Notes under the pieces: generated by a model
The model's database searches: none
What the model saw: only the letters and a program-made list of their open reading frames with translations
Told to the model about the DNA's origin: nothing
Translations under genes and position numbers: made by a program
Source of the DNA: Mytilus galloprovincialis
Taxonomy: Eukaryota > Mollusca > Bivalvia > Mytilida > Mytilidae
Assembly: GCF_965363235.1 (NCBI RefSeq)
Contig: NC_134846.1
Span: forward strand, 90,204,571-90,268,570
Direction of reading: 5' to 3'
Length of the DNA: 64,000 bases
In this document: one piece after another, positions 1 to 10,976 of the stretch
Position numbering within the stretch: the first letter of the stretch is position 1
Layout: every line of letters starts with the position of its first letter

Positions 1-47
1 CATACTTCAAAACTGTGCTTGGTTCATCAATGCTCTATTGATTACAG

Positions 48-3000
48 GTACCAAATATCAACATAATTAACATAGACTTGCAAGACTGGGATAAAACAAG
101 AGAAGAAGTTAGTAAGATCGGACACATAGACTTACTGGTCAATAATGCTGGTGTTGGCTGTGCATTTCCATTCCTTGACACACCAAAAGAAGAGATAGAT
201 AGGTGAAAATATATACAGAAATAATTTTGATTACTTTACAGTCTTCATACAGATATTTGTTCTGTCTGTTTTGTAACAATCATTGAAGACGACTTCATTC
301 ATCAGATTGATACAAAGTAGAAAAACATCTAACAAAAAAAAACAGTCCTTACATTTGAAAGGTATTTATACATTCCTAACAAGACACAGTATCCATGTTA
401 AATTTTTGTTTAGCTATATTAAACACATTGTCCTAAATGTTATAAACGTTGTAGTACACACATTATTCGTATATAAGACAAACTGTTGCATATCCCTGAA
501 AACCGAGCAACATGAATCACCACAAACTGGGAGTGATATCAGGTACTCCGTGAGGGACAGCAGAACCTGCTCAATATGTAATCTTTACAAAATAAAACAA
601 AACAAAACAAAACAAACATAAGAAATTATGAATTGAACCTACAAATTTCCCAATCATTGTCATTCTTAAATAAGGGGTAGGATAAGACGCCCCCAACTCC
701 ACCTTTATTTTCCCTTACTTCTAAACGAAAATCAATAAATGTTCCCAAAAATATCCCAATTACTACCCCTCTTAGCTCAGTTTCCGCCCCTAACTTCCCC
801 ATTACTAAGGCTTCCCTCAAACTGATTCCAGCTTCCCTTATGACCCCATCCTAAAGATACTGATATTTTAAGGTAAAATGTTATAGACTACTTTATCTAC
901 AATCCTTTATATTCTGTCATTGATATCGATATTGATTCTCAGTAAACATTCATTTTCGCATTGTTTCAGGTTCTATGATGTCAACGTTAAAGCAGTGTTC
1001 AATGTTTCGCAGGTAATTATTATGACCCGCAAACGATAATTTTCATTTCCAGGGCTATCCGTAAGTTTATTTGGCTGTACCGTATCAGATTAAAGTTTGA
1101 ATTGAAACTTAATGTGCATTATGTTTTGAATACTACCAGGACTCGGTAGGGGATACGTTATTATCATTACATATTATGTTGTTGTCTTATATCTGTGAAT
1201 TTCATTTACTTACTAAGGAAAGTATTATGTATTATGCTTACTAACGAGATACGGCACACGGCGTATACAACACATTCTGACGTGGACAATCATGACAGCA
1301 CACGGCGTATACAAAACACTCTGACGTGGACAATCATGACAGCACACGGCATACACTAAACAATACTGTGTGGATGTGGCTAACGCCATACACCAACCAA
1401 TAATATGTAAACGAAGCACACACCGTACACCAAACAATACTGTGTGGACGTGGTTCACGCTGTACACCAACCAATACTATGTGAACGAAGCACACACCTT
1501 ACACCAAACAATACTGTGTGTGCGTGTATTACACGACGTACACCAAACAATCATTTGTGGACGTAGATAGAAGATATAATTTTCGTACATTTCATCCACC
1601 TTTTTTCATTTATATACATATTTTCTTTTTCTTTCAATGAATAAGAGTTATCATTTAACTTATTTCAAATTATTTTTATTACTTAGTCCATGTTAGTGAC
1701 AGTTATAAATAATAGCAGGATTTGGGTGTTCGTCAATTAGGCAGCAATCAAACAACAAAAACAACTTATGAGTTGTATGGGTCAACATTAAGACTTTGAC
1801 AATTGACATATGACTGTATATACACATTATACAAGAAAGTAGTATTTATAACTTGCTGTTGTATTCTATACATAGGCGGCAAATTAGAATAAACAATGTT
1901 ATAAAAATCAAATGTGTCATGATTGCCAATGAGACAATTACAATAACGGTAAAGCGATTGATCACTGTACGGTCTACAACAATGATGAAAATCCATAACA
2001 TATAGTCATCAACAAAGGTCAAGCTACTTCCCTGTACAGCCAAAATTTATGATAGATTTACGTTTTAAATTTCTATACTCGACAACATCTTCGAAAAGCA
2101 CAAAACTCCCGTCCACTTCCTTCAAAAAAAGTCCACCGATTGTATGTCTTGTTTTACATCTTTTACTTGCTCTTACTTGAACGAGTACCAGGATGTCCTA
2201 CCACAGAGCGGTAACCATGGTAACCTATCGAAAAATCATAAATACCGGAGTCGAAAGTTGGTATTATGAAAACAGTATATAATTTAAGCAAAACAAAATG
2301 TGTTTATATCAACGAAAAAATGTATCGACCAATGGCTAAATTATAGGATGGGGGCTAATATCTTATTCCTGTTGAAGGTAATCGCCAAGCGCATGATAGA
2401 AAAGGGGGAAGGCGGCTCTATAGTGAATATTTCCAGTATACTATCAAGGACAGCTCAGCCTAATACCAGCGCTTATTCTTCTACAAAAGGTGCCGTCGAT
2501 AATATGACCAGATGTATGGCTTTAGAACTTGGACCCCATAATGTAAGCTCAATAAATTTAGAACTGCACATTTATTTCATACAGCAAAAAAAATATTGAA
2601 TAGATCCAATAGAAATTAGGTTTTAGAAGGTTTTACATCGGACAGGGCACATTGAGTTGGGTTTTTTTTTCCTAGGCTAAGGGTAATATATATATTTGAA
2701 AACAAGGGTTACATGAAAACAACATGTTTTCAAGGGAGTCAATTTGTTGATTCCTTAGATTTTCTGTAATCTTAGTATTCAATAATCATTCATTCCAGCT
2801 AAATAAAGATATACTTTTGTAACCCATTTCTGAATTGAAACGGAAAATTTTCCCATCAATGCGTTAGTGTTTTAGTTGGTTCGATTTACTTTTTAAGCAA
2901 TGGCCGATATTTGCAGACTAAAATATAGATTATAGTAGAGTAATATGCTTTAAGTAGATTTTATGATATACGAAATATTGAACTCTTTCATCAAAAGGAT

Positions 3001-6000
3001 GAGATCGGGATTCTGTATAATATATATTAACATGCTTTGTATTTCTCTCCCTACTCTTTAATTTTTCGACCCAAATGGTTTGACAAAACAATTATTTTAT
3101 TAAATAGTAAATAGTAACGAGAGCCTTAGCAAACATTTGATTTGGGCAAACTTTTGTAAGAGAATGGAATCGAAAAGTGAAGCATAAAATTGAGAAAGGA
3201 AATGGGGAATGTGTCAAAGCGACATCAACCCGATTATAGAGCAGACAATAGTCGTACGCCACCAATGGGTCTTCAATGTAGCGAAAAACTCCCGCCCCCG
3301 GAGTCGTCCTTCAGTTGGCCCGTTAAAAATATGTATACTAGTTCAGTGATAATGGACGTCATACTAAACTCCGAATTATACACAAGAAACTAAAATTAAA
3401 AATTATACTAGACTAACAAAGGCCAGAGGCTCCTGACTTGGGACAGGCACAAAATTGCGGCGGGGTTAAACATGTTTATGAGATCTCAACCCTCCCCCTA
3501 TACCTCTAGCCATTGTAGAAAAGTAAACGCATAACTATACGCACATTAAAATTCAGTTCAAGTGAAGACCGAGTCCGATGTCCGAAGATGTAACAAAAGA
3601 AAGCAAACAAAATGACAATAATACATAATTAACAACAGACTACTAGCAGTTTCCTGACATGCAAGCTCCAGACCTCAATTAAACTGATTGAAAAATTTTG
3701 TCTTCATCATATGAATATCAGGCCCATTCCCTCCCGTTAGGGGTTTAGTATCATACTATCATATAATGTATGAGAAGAACATAACCCGGGTCATGCCAAC
3801 ACCTGTTTTTTTTTTTTAAATAAATGTGTTTAGGTCCGATGCAGAGACCTTATAAGTGAATCAATATTAAAGCCAAAATATGCAATCTTTAATGACCTGA
3901 CAACAGTATCGTAACTATACCCCTTCTAAATAAGTCTGTATAAAGGTTTTGTAAGCTTTTGAGGTGAATGCTGACATTTCTGTGCTTTGTAAAGAATATC
4001 ACCATAAAAGATTGGATGTAAAATACCTGAACGAATAAGATGTCTGCATGTTGAGTTATACTTATGAATTATTTACTTATACCGATGATAAAATTTAGTA
4101 AATGTTTTGACTAGTTTGTGATATCGAAAACCCTGGTGTAATAATTTTTCAGTTATACATAAATTTCTCTCGCTAAAATCTAATACGTTGTTACATACAC
4201 GAGCGAATCGTACAAGTTGAAATATTATATAAACACCATAAGATGGTGACAAGGGAACTATCCGCACCCCCAAAAAAACATACATTGAGAACGAAAACCA
4301 GTCTTTCTTTTGGTAAATTGCATTAAGGTATTTCAATTTCAGTTTTAAATTACAAAAAAAAAAACATATCTAATTACTTAAACAAGAATAATAAATTACT
4401 TCATACTTTAGTATTGTATTTTCTTGCATTTTTTATTTACGATTCACTGTATTTTTATCACCATAGATACGGGTCAATTCAGTAAACCCAACTGTCGTAA
4501 TGACAAAGATGACGGAAGGACACGAGCATTCAGTGACAAACTTACTGAAGAGAACACCAATGGGGAGGTTTGCTGGTAGGTAGACTAGAGTTTATACTTT
4601 ATGGGGAGGTTTGCTGGTAAGTTTACTAGACAGAATACCTCATGGGAAGTTTTGCTGGTTAGTATACTAGACCGATTACCTCATAAGGTTTGCTGGTAAT
4701 TAAACTAGACCGAATACCTTACGAAAAGGTTTGCTGGTAAGTAGCTAGACCGAATACCTCATGGGAAGGTTTGCTGGTAAGTGTACAAGACTGAATACCT
4801 CATGAGAAGGTTAGCTAGTAAGTATAATAGACAGAATACCTCATGAGAAGGTTTGCTGGTAAGTAGACTAGACCTAACACCTCATGGGAAGGTTGCCGGT
4901 AAGAAGCTAGACCGAATACCTCATGGGAAGGTTTGCTGGTAAGTGTACAAGACTGAATACCCGATTGGAAGGTTTGCTGGTAAGTAGACAAGACATAATA
5001 CATCATGAGAAGGTTTGCTAGTAAGTAGACTAGACCGAATACCTGATGAGAAGGTTTGCTGGTAAGTATACTAGACTATAATCTCATGGGAAGGTTTGCT
5101 GGTGAGTAGACTAGACCGAATACCTCATGAGAAGGTTTGCTGGTAAGTATAATAGACTGTAATATCATGAGAAGGTTTGCTGGTAAGTATACTAGACTGT
5201 AATCTCATGGGAAGGTTTGCTGGTAAGTAGACTAGACCGAATACCTCATGAGAAGGTTTGCTGGTAAGTGTACTAGACCGAATACCTCATGAGAAAGTTT
5301 GCCGGTAAGTATACTAGACTATAATCTCATGGAAAGGTTTGCTGGTAAGTAGACTAGACCGAATACCTCATGAGAAGGTTTGCTGGTAAGTATAATAGAC
5401 TGTAATCTCATGAGAAGGTTTGCTGGTAAGTATACTAGACTGTAATCTCATGGGAGGGTTTGCTGGTAAGTAGACTAGACCGAATCTCTCACGAGAAGGT
5501 TTACTGGTAAGTATACTAGACAGAATACCTCATGAGAAGGATGCTGGTAAGTAGCTAGACTAAATATCTCATGTGAAGGTGTGCTGGTAAGTATACTAGA
5601 AAGAATACCTCATGAGAAGGTTTGCTGGTAAGTAGATCAGACATAATACCTCATGAGAAGGTTTGCTGGTAAGTATATTAGACAGAATACTACATTAGAA
5701 GGTTTGCTGGTAAGTATACTAGACTGTAATCTCATGAGAAGGTTTGCTGGTAAGTAGACTAGACCGAACACCTCATGGGAAGGTTGCTGGTAAGTAGACT
5801 AGACCGAATACCTCATGGGAAGGATGCTTGTAAGTAGCTAGACCGAATACCTCATGGGAAGGTTTGTTGGTAAGTAGACTAGACCGAATACCTCATGGGA
5901 AGGATGCTGGTAAGTAGCTAGACTATATACCTCATAAGAAGGTTTACTGATAAGTATACTAGACTGTAATCTCATGGGAAGGTTTGCTGGTAAGTTTACT

Positions 6001-7849
6001 AGACAGAATACCTCATGAGAAGGTTTGCTGGTAAGTAAACTAGACTGTAATCTCATGGGAAGGTTTGCTGGTAAGAAGACTAGACCGAATACCTCATGAG
6101 AAGGTTTGCTGGTAAGTATACTAGACTGTAATCTCATGGGAAGGTTTGTTGGTAAGTAGACTAGACCGAATATCTCATGAGAAGGTTTGCTGGTAAGTAT
6201 ACTAGACTATAATCTCATGGGAAGGTTTGCTGGTAAGTAGACTAGACCGAATATCTCATGAGAAGGTTTGCTGGTAAGTATACTAGACTATAATCTCATG
6301 GGAAGGTTTGCTGGTAAGTAGACTAGACCGAATATCTCATGAGAAGGTTTGCTGGTAAGTAGACTAGACCAAACACCTCATTGGAAGGTTGCTGGTAAGT
6401 AGACTAGACCGAATACCTCATGGGAAGGATGCTGGTAAGTAGCTAGACTAAATACCTCATATGAAGGTTTGCTGGTAAGTATAATAGACTGTCATCTTAT
6501 GGAAAGGTTTGCTGGTAAGTTGACTAGACAGAATATCTCATGAGAAGGTTTGCTGGTAAGTATACTAGACTGTAATTTCATGGGACGGTTTGCTGGTAAG
6601 TAGCTAGACTAAATACCTCATGTGAAGGTTTGCTGGTAGGTAGACTAGACCGAATACCTCATGAGAAGGTTTGCTGGTAAGTAGACAAGACATAATACCT
6701 CATGAGAAGGTTTGCTGGTAAGTATAATAGACAGAATACCTCATGAGAAGGTTTGCTGGTAAGTATACTAGACTGTAATCTCATGGGAAGGTTTGCTGGT
6801 AAGTAGACTAGACAGAATACCTCATGAGAAGGTTTGCTGATAAGTATACTAGACTGTAATCTCATGGGAAGGTTTGCTGGTAAGTAGACTAGACCGAATA
6901 TCTCATGAGAAGGTTTGCTGGTAAGTATACTAGACTATAATCTCATGGGAAGGTTTGCTGGTAAGTAGACTAGACAGAATACCTCATGAGAAGGTTTGCT
7001 GATAAGTATACTAGACTGTAATCTCATGGGAAGGTTGCTGGTAAGTAGACTAGACCGAATACCTCATGGGAAGGATGCTGGTAAGTAGCTAGACCGAATA
7101 CCTCATGGGAAGGTTTGTTGGTAAGTAGACTAGACCGAATACCTCATGGGAAGGATGCTGGTAAGTAGCTAGACTATATACCTCATGGGAAGGTTTGCTG
7201 GTAAGTATACTAGACTGTAATCTCATGGGAAGGTTTGCTGGTAAGTAGACTAGACCGAATATCTCATGAGAAGGTTTGCTGGTAAGTATACTAGACCGAA
7301 CACCTCATGGGAAGGTTTGCTGGTAAGTAGACTAGACCGAATACCTAATGGGAAGGTTTGCTGGTAAGTGAATCAGACAGAATACTGAAAACTGTTTAAC
7401 ATAAAGATTCGAAACTATACGTAGCACACATGGTTAGTATGTTTATATCTTCAATAAGGCAGCATAACCGAAACTTTAAATTAACATTTTTTGTAGAGGT
7501 TGCCTTTAAGTAATGAATTTTCTCCTTTTTTATTTGTGGTTTAAGACCATCTTTGATAGATAACTTAACTATTTGTGTGGTTCAGTTGGCGACTTTTCGA
7601 CATATGTTCACATTTAATTTAGTAATATTTTCTGATAATGAAGCTTCTGAAAAATCCCACATAATGTTTGTTTTCTTTTTTATGCACGAAACAAAATATT
7701 CTGTAATAAAAAAAACTATGAATTAAGCTAATATTAATATTGTAGACATAAAAGATGTTGTGAATGCCGTAGTATTCCTACTGAGTGACGAAAGTGGCAT
7801 GATAAGTGGCGAATCTCTTCGTGTCGATGGAGGATTAGGAGTTTACTGA
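48..7849 (+). CDS. DCXR-like: DCXR-like short-chain dehydrogenase/reductase, last five exons
   Basis: Exons at 48-202, 970-1012, 2378-2542, 4467-4575 and 7746-7849 have GT-AG borders and compatible phases, and together give 191 residues plus a TGA stop. Known members (human DCXR, 244 residues) are NADP(H)-dependent cytosolic reductases of L-xylulose and dicarbonyls. Visible hallmarks are VNNAG in the first exon, the catalytic serine in NISS, the YSSTK active site (Tyr-x-x-x-Lys) in the third exon, the VNPTVVMT stretch in the fourth and FLLSDESGMISGE near the C-terminus, all in DCXR order. The N-terminal Rossmann glycine motif (about 50 residues) lies left of the window. The acceptor before 2378 (GTTGAAG) is weak in pyrimidines. 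Another carbonyl reductase of the same clan is possible. The last intron is almost filled by a tandem array grown from the preceding exon end. Confidence 0.85.
203..969. other. Intron of the DCXR-like gene, no feature recognised
   Basis: AT-rich sequence with a short AAACA-type simple repeat near 590-617. Open frames here are short, show no family motif and are interrupted by the splice phase of the flanking exons. Confidence 0.5.
1250..1360. repeat. Short minisatellite, 50-bp unit, about two copies
   Basis: The unit contains ACGGCGTATACAA and TCTGACGTGGACAATCATGA and recurs at a spacing of about 50 bases inside the intron after exon 970-1012. It has no link to an exon border. Confidence 0.6.
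1361..1566. repeat. Minisatellite built on TACACCAAACAATACTGTGT
   Basis: About six half-units of 34-37 bases share CACCAAMCAATA followed by TGTGWACG and a variable linker. Alternate half-units resemble each other more than their neighbours, which suggests a dimer of about 70 bases. It adjoins the 1250-1360 array and shares its GACGTGG/CACACGG vocabulary. Confidence 0.6.
1905..1990 (+). repeat. Fragment of the 'GCCAATGAGAC' bivalve interspersed repeat
   Basis: The core TGATTGCCAATGAGACAA and a downstream 'acggtctacaac' stretch match the same family seen at 8195-8400 (minus), 31545-31690 and 61266-61390. This copy is short and diverged. Confidence 0.45.
3150..4345 (-). mobile_element. Penelope-like element, C-terminal coding part and 3' tail (minus strand)
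   Basis: On the minus strand 4336-4073 encodes a peptide with SYGVYI, QLVRFARVCNNVLDFSERN and LLHQGFRYHKLVKTFTKFYH, the C-terminal block that follows the reverse transcriptase in Penelope-like elements of molluscs. The reading continues weakly to about 3850, and 3850-3150 matches the long untranslated tail usually joined to it; part of that tail recurs at 8400-8725. It sits in the intron between exons 2378-2542 and 4467-4575. It is a 5'-truncated, non-functional fragment lacking the polymerase core. Family assignment is from recall. Confidence 0.65.
4560..7385 (+). repeat. Exon-anchored minisatellite of about 70 units, each with a 5' splice site
   Basis: The first unit starts inside coding exon 4467-4575: ATGGGGAGGTTTGCTG followed by the donor GTAGGT. 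Units of 40-41 bases then repeat to 7385, nearly all keeping AAGGTTTGCTG|GTAAGT. Two unit types alternate: one has GTATACTAGACTGTAATCTC after the junction, the other has GTAGACTAGACCGAATACC. This makes a higher-order dimer of about 81 bases over much of the array. The array fills most of the last intron. Antisense open frames rich in LTSKPSHEV are by-products of the repeat. Copy number is length divided by unit size, not a unit-by-unit count. Confidence 0.9.
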
Positions 7850-7889
7850 ACCTATGCTATTCGTACTGTATTGACTTAGAATAACTATG

Positions 7890-7895
7890 AATAAA
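7890..7895 (+). promoter_or_regulatory. Polyadenylation signal AATAAA of the DCXR-like gene
   Basis: A canonical AATAAA lies 41 bases after the TGA stop, followed within about 30 bases by a T- and GT-rich stretch. It fits a very short 3' UTR. No transcript evidence is available here. Confidence 0.6.
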
Positions 7896-8194
7896 GATAT
7901 AACTTCAGTTTTACTAATGGTGTTTGTTTTGTTTTGAAGTGGAGATCTTATTTTTAGAATCAAATCAAATATGTGTAGCTCTTAAATGACAAAAACAAAA
8001 TTTAGGTAAAATGAAAATTCGTAAAATCGTATTTGAGTTATTATACGAACTGTTGACATGAATATCAATTATATGGTCATTTTTATAACAGGTTAAAAAA
8101 ACAAAAAATCAAATCAATCAATCTTTTTAGGTAATGGGTTACCATCGGGTTTAGTTTGTAACCCGGTTTTGTTTTCTCAAAATCGATTTATGAC

Positions 8195-8400
8195 TTTCGA
8201 ACAGAGGTATAGTACTGTTGCCTTTATTTACACTAGTCATTTTAGGACCCTTTATAGCTTGCTGTTAGGTGTGAGCCAAGACTCCGTGTTGAAGACCTTA
8301 CTTTGATCTACATGTATAATGGTTTCCTTTTACAAATTGTGACTTGAATGGAGAGTTGTATCATTGCCACTCATACCCTATCTTTCTATATCTAAGACTT
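8195..8400 (-). repeat. Bivalve 'GCCAATGAGAC' interspersed repeat, minus strand
   Basis: Read on the minus strand it runs GATAGGGTATGAGTGGCAAT, then a segment with GGTCTTCAACACGGAGTCTT and GGCTCACACCTAACAGCAAG. This is the same order as the plus-strand copy at 31545-31690. No coding potential. It is probably a SINE-like or MITE-like family, but its ends are not defined here. Confidence 0.6.
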
Positions 8401-8725
8401 ACAAAGGTCAGAAGTCCTGACTTGAAATAATCGGCTTGGTTTGACATCGTTTGTAAGATCTCAACCCTCCCCCTACACCGATAGTCAAAGTGAAATGAAC
8501 AAACAGACAGTAAAACCAGGTTTAAAAGAAGTCCGAGTCCGATGTTGGAAAAAGTAAGAAGGAAACTAAGAAAAACGCCAATGATACATAGATTAACGAA
8601 GAACTACCAGTGAGTTACTAACATGCCAACTCCAGACCTCAATTAAACGGATTGAAAGAATATATCTTCATCATATGAATATCGAGCACAATATCTCCCG
8701 TTATAGGGGTTTAGTGTCACACCTT
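8401..8725 (-). mobile_element. Second 3'-tail fragment of the minus-strand Penelope-like family
   Basis: It matches 3415-3755 in the same orientation: shared stretches include AGATCTCAACCCTCCCCCTA, CTCCAGACCTCAATTAAAC and CTTCATCATATGAATATC. Only the non-coding tail is present. It lies just downstream of the DCXR-like gene. Confidence 0.6.
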
Positions 8726-9299
8726 TCTGTGTTATCTTCAACCTCTATTTTTTTCACAAGGAAGATGGACAATTGATCTCATCGAAAAATATCAATGGGA
8801 TGATGAGACAGAGAACATATATCTGATTTACCTCCCTTTATAAGTTCTAACACTTCTGATGGAGGGTCAAGTAATAGTTTGTGTTTTGTGTACTATTGTT
8901 TGGTTTTTTGTGTTTTAGCCATGCATGTGAAAGGTGATCCGACTGATCGACCTTTCAATAGAAGAAACTGTATCATACATTTTAAGAAAAGAAAAGATTT
9001 GATTGATTTACAAACAGGAATGTGAAGTCGTGAAGATTGATTGTACCTGTAGAAAGACTTCGAAAATATCGGGATTTCCGTAAATAACCATTCCAGGAGT
9101 GACTGAATTTCTTTACTTTTCTAGTTGCACCTTAATAAAGCATATATTCAATTGTGACACAGTATTCCGTGTCTCCGAAGAACGAGTAAGAACAAAAATT
9201 ACAAGGAGGTAAACCTGCATGGCAGATGACGTGTCTCTAAAACTCCATGCGAGATCGTCAAGACATAGTGTTCTAACAAATAAAAAAGCAGTCCTGTTG
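8726..9299. other. Intergenic DNA, nothing recognised
   Basis: There is no open frame with family motifs and no tandem structure. Parts may be the decayed 5' side of the Penelope-like element that follows. Confidence 0.4.
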
Positions 9300-9950
9300 G
9301 CAGATGTCATCACATAAATTTGGTGACCCTGTATACACCATTCCCCATGGGAAATCGAAAAATTGCCTGAAAGAAATAATCCACAATGCCTTTCAACAAA
9401 AAAATGGTAGCATACGCTTTAAATGTATTCCTTTGGGATATCAAAAGGCATATTATGTTAACTTAATAGTGAAAAACAAAAGGTTAAAACATGCTACACA
9501 GAAGAACAAGTGATCAATATATTGGAGTTTCTTATCGACAACATATTTGTTGAATTTGGAGGTAGACTCTTTCAACAAATTGTCGGCATTCCTATGGGAA
9601 CGAACTGTGTGCCTCTCCTTGCCGACCTCTTTTTATTTTCACATGAATCGGGGTTCCTTCAGACACCTGTCAAAAACACGAAGATCAAAGAAACCAGATT
9701 ATTTAATTTCACTTTCAGATATATTAATGATGTTCTTTCCATAAACAATTCGAACTTTTCTGATTGGGTTCCATTAATATATCCCCCAGAACTAGAAATT
9801 AAAGAAACAACAGACACGGCTTCTTCCGCCTCATTTTTAGACTTATATCTCGAATTTGATATACACAGTCATCTCAGTACCAGAATCTATGACAAAAAAG
9901 ACGATTTTAATTTTCAAATTATAGATTTCCCCCTTGGTTTTGATGTATAG
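9300..9950 (+). mobile_element. Penelope-like element fragment with reverse-transcriptase motifs
   Basis: Two adjacent pieces encode a PLE-type polymerase core. The first (9304-9513) has KLKEIIHNAFQ-like sequence. The second (9510-9950) has LIDNIFVEFGGRLFQQIVGI followed by PMGTNC, then the FRYI..DVL palm segment, then LEIKETTDTASSASFLDLYL and DKKDDFNFQI. The order is typical of PLE reverse transcriptases. The palm catalytic box and the frame are disturbed and the GIY-YIG endonuclease part is absent, so it is a dead fragment. It differs in sequence and orientation from the copy at 3150-4345. Confidence 0.75.
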
Positions 9951-10484
9951 ATTCTGCGTACTGACGTTGTTTATCATCTTAACATCGTGTTATATTGTTC
10001 TTTCATTTGTCTTTGTTCTATTATTAATATTACTTTTACTGTTTGTCATTAGGTTATAGTTCTATTATAAATTAGAAAATACTTTGAACGAAAAACGACA
10101 AAATTATTTTAATTGCGAAGTAGTATTAACCATTTGTAGATTCTTAAAAATTCTAAAGAACTTCTTGACAATTTTAAATCTCGGTCTATTTCTGAAATTA
10201 ATTTTAACATACTTTTGATTTTTTAACCCTGTATGCCAATATTCCCAATGTGAAATTATAAAATTGTTTTGTATAAACATTGAACGATAAAATGTCTTCC
10301 TATGTGACGTATATTTTTTTTCTGACGTCAGACACACTAAGCAATGAATGTGTTTTTAATTTAATAGATGCTTTTGTGCTTTCTTGAAAAATTGTTTGTT
10401 TTAAGATTGTAACACAGTGATGACTGCTGTACCCATAGTTTGACTATTTTATTTATTATGTCTGGTTTTTTCACGCATCGTTGT

Positions 10485-10735
10485 AAGTATAACGGAATTT
10501 GATGAGACTGTCGTATAAGTGACAGGTTTAGCGCTATAAAACCAGGTTCAATCCACTATCCTCTACATTTGAAAATGCCTGAACCAAGTCAGGAATATGA
10601 CAGTTGTTGTCCATTCGTTTGATGTGTTTTGTCATTTGATTTTTCCATTTGATTAACTTTAAAGGACTTTCCGATTGAATTTTCCTCGGAGTTGAGTATT
10701 TTTGTGATTTTACTTTTTTTTAAGGACTGAATAAA
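10485..10735 (+). repeat. Bivalve repeat, probable 3' tail of the plus-strand Penelope-like family
   Basis: It contains ACGGAATTTGATGAGACTGT, AGGTTTAGCGCTATAAAACC, GACAGTTGTTGTCCATTCGT and TTTTCCTCGGAGTTGAGTAT, a sequence I recall as very abundant in mussel genomes and often downstream of PLE coding regions. The link to the fragment at 9300-9950 is inferred from orientation and distance; 9951-10484 between them shows nothing certain. Confidence 0.55.
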
Positions 10736-10841
10736 TATACCAGTCAGAAAATAAGCAGGCAATATTGTGGCGGTTTATTTGTGAGTAAAAGACTGTTGAC
10801 TTATATATTATACTGACCGCAAACAGTAAGAAAGACTAGCA

Positions 10842-10847
10842 TTTATT
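10842..10847 (-). promoter_or_regulatory. Candidate polyadenylation signal of the BTB-BACK-jacalin gene
   Basis: AATAAA on the minus strand, about 130 bases after the stop codon. This hexamer is common by chance in AT-rich DNA. Confidence 0.35.
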
Positions 10848-10976
10848 TTTTTCATGACACATTCCCTATTTGCTGGGATTCTGACTTTTGTTGCCGAACT
10901 TCGCTAGGAGATATAAACTGTGTAACTTTCCTCCAAAGGAATCATGTACTTTTTGTATACCCTGATATATGTCAAT

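Noticed and set aside
283-621. Open frame of 112 residues in the first intron
   Set aside because: It ends in an AAACA simple repeat, has no recognisable domain, and lies between two exons of the DCXR-like gene.
4815-6865. Antisense open frames encoding repeated LTSKPSHEV-type peptides
   Set aside because: They are the reverse translation of the minisatellite and break wherever unit length changes frame.
4560-7385. CRISPR-like regular repeats
   Set aside because: Units are contiguous without spacers, and the DNA is clearly eukaryotic (spliced genes).
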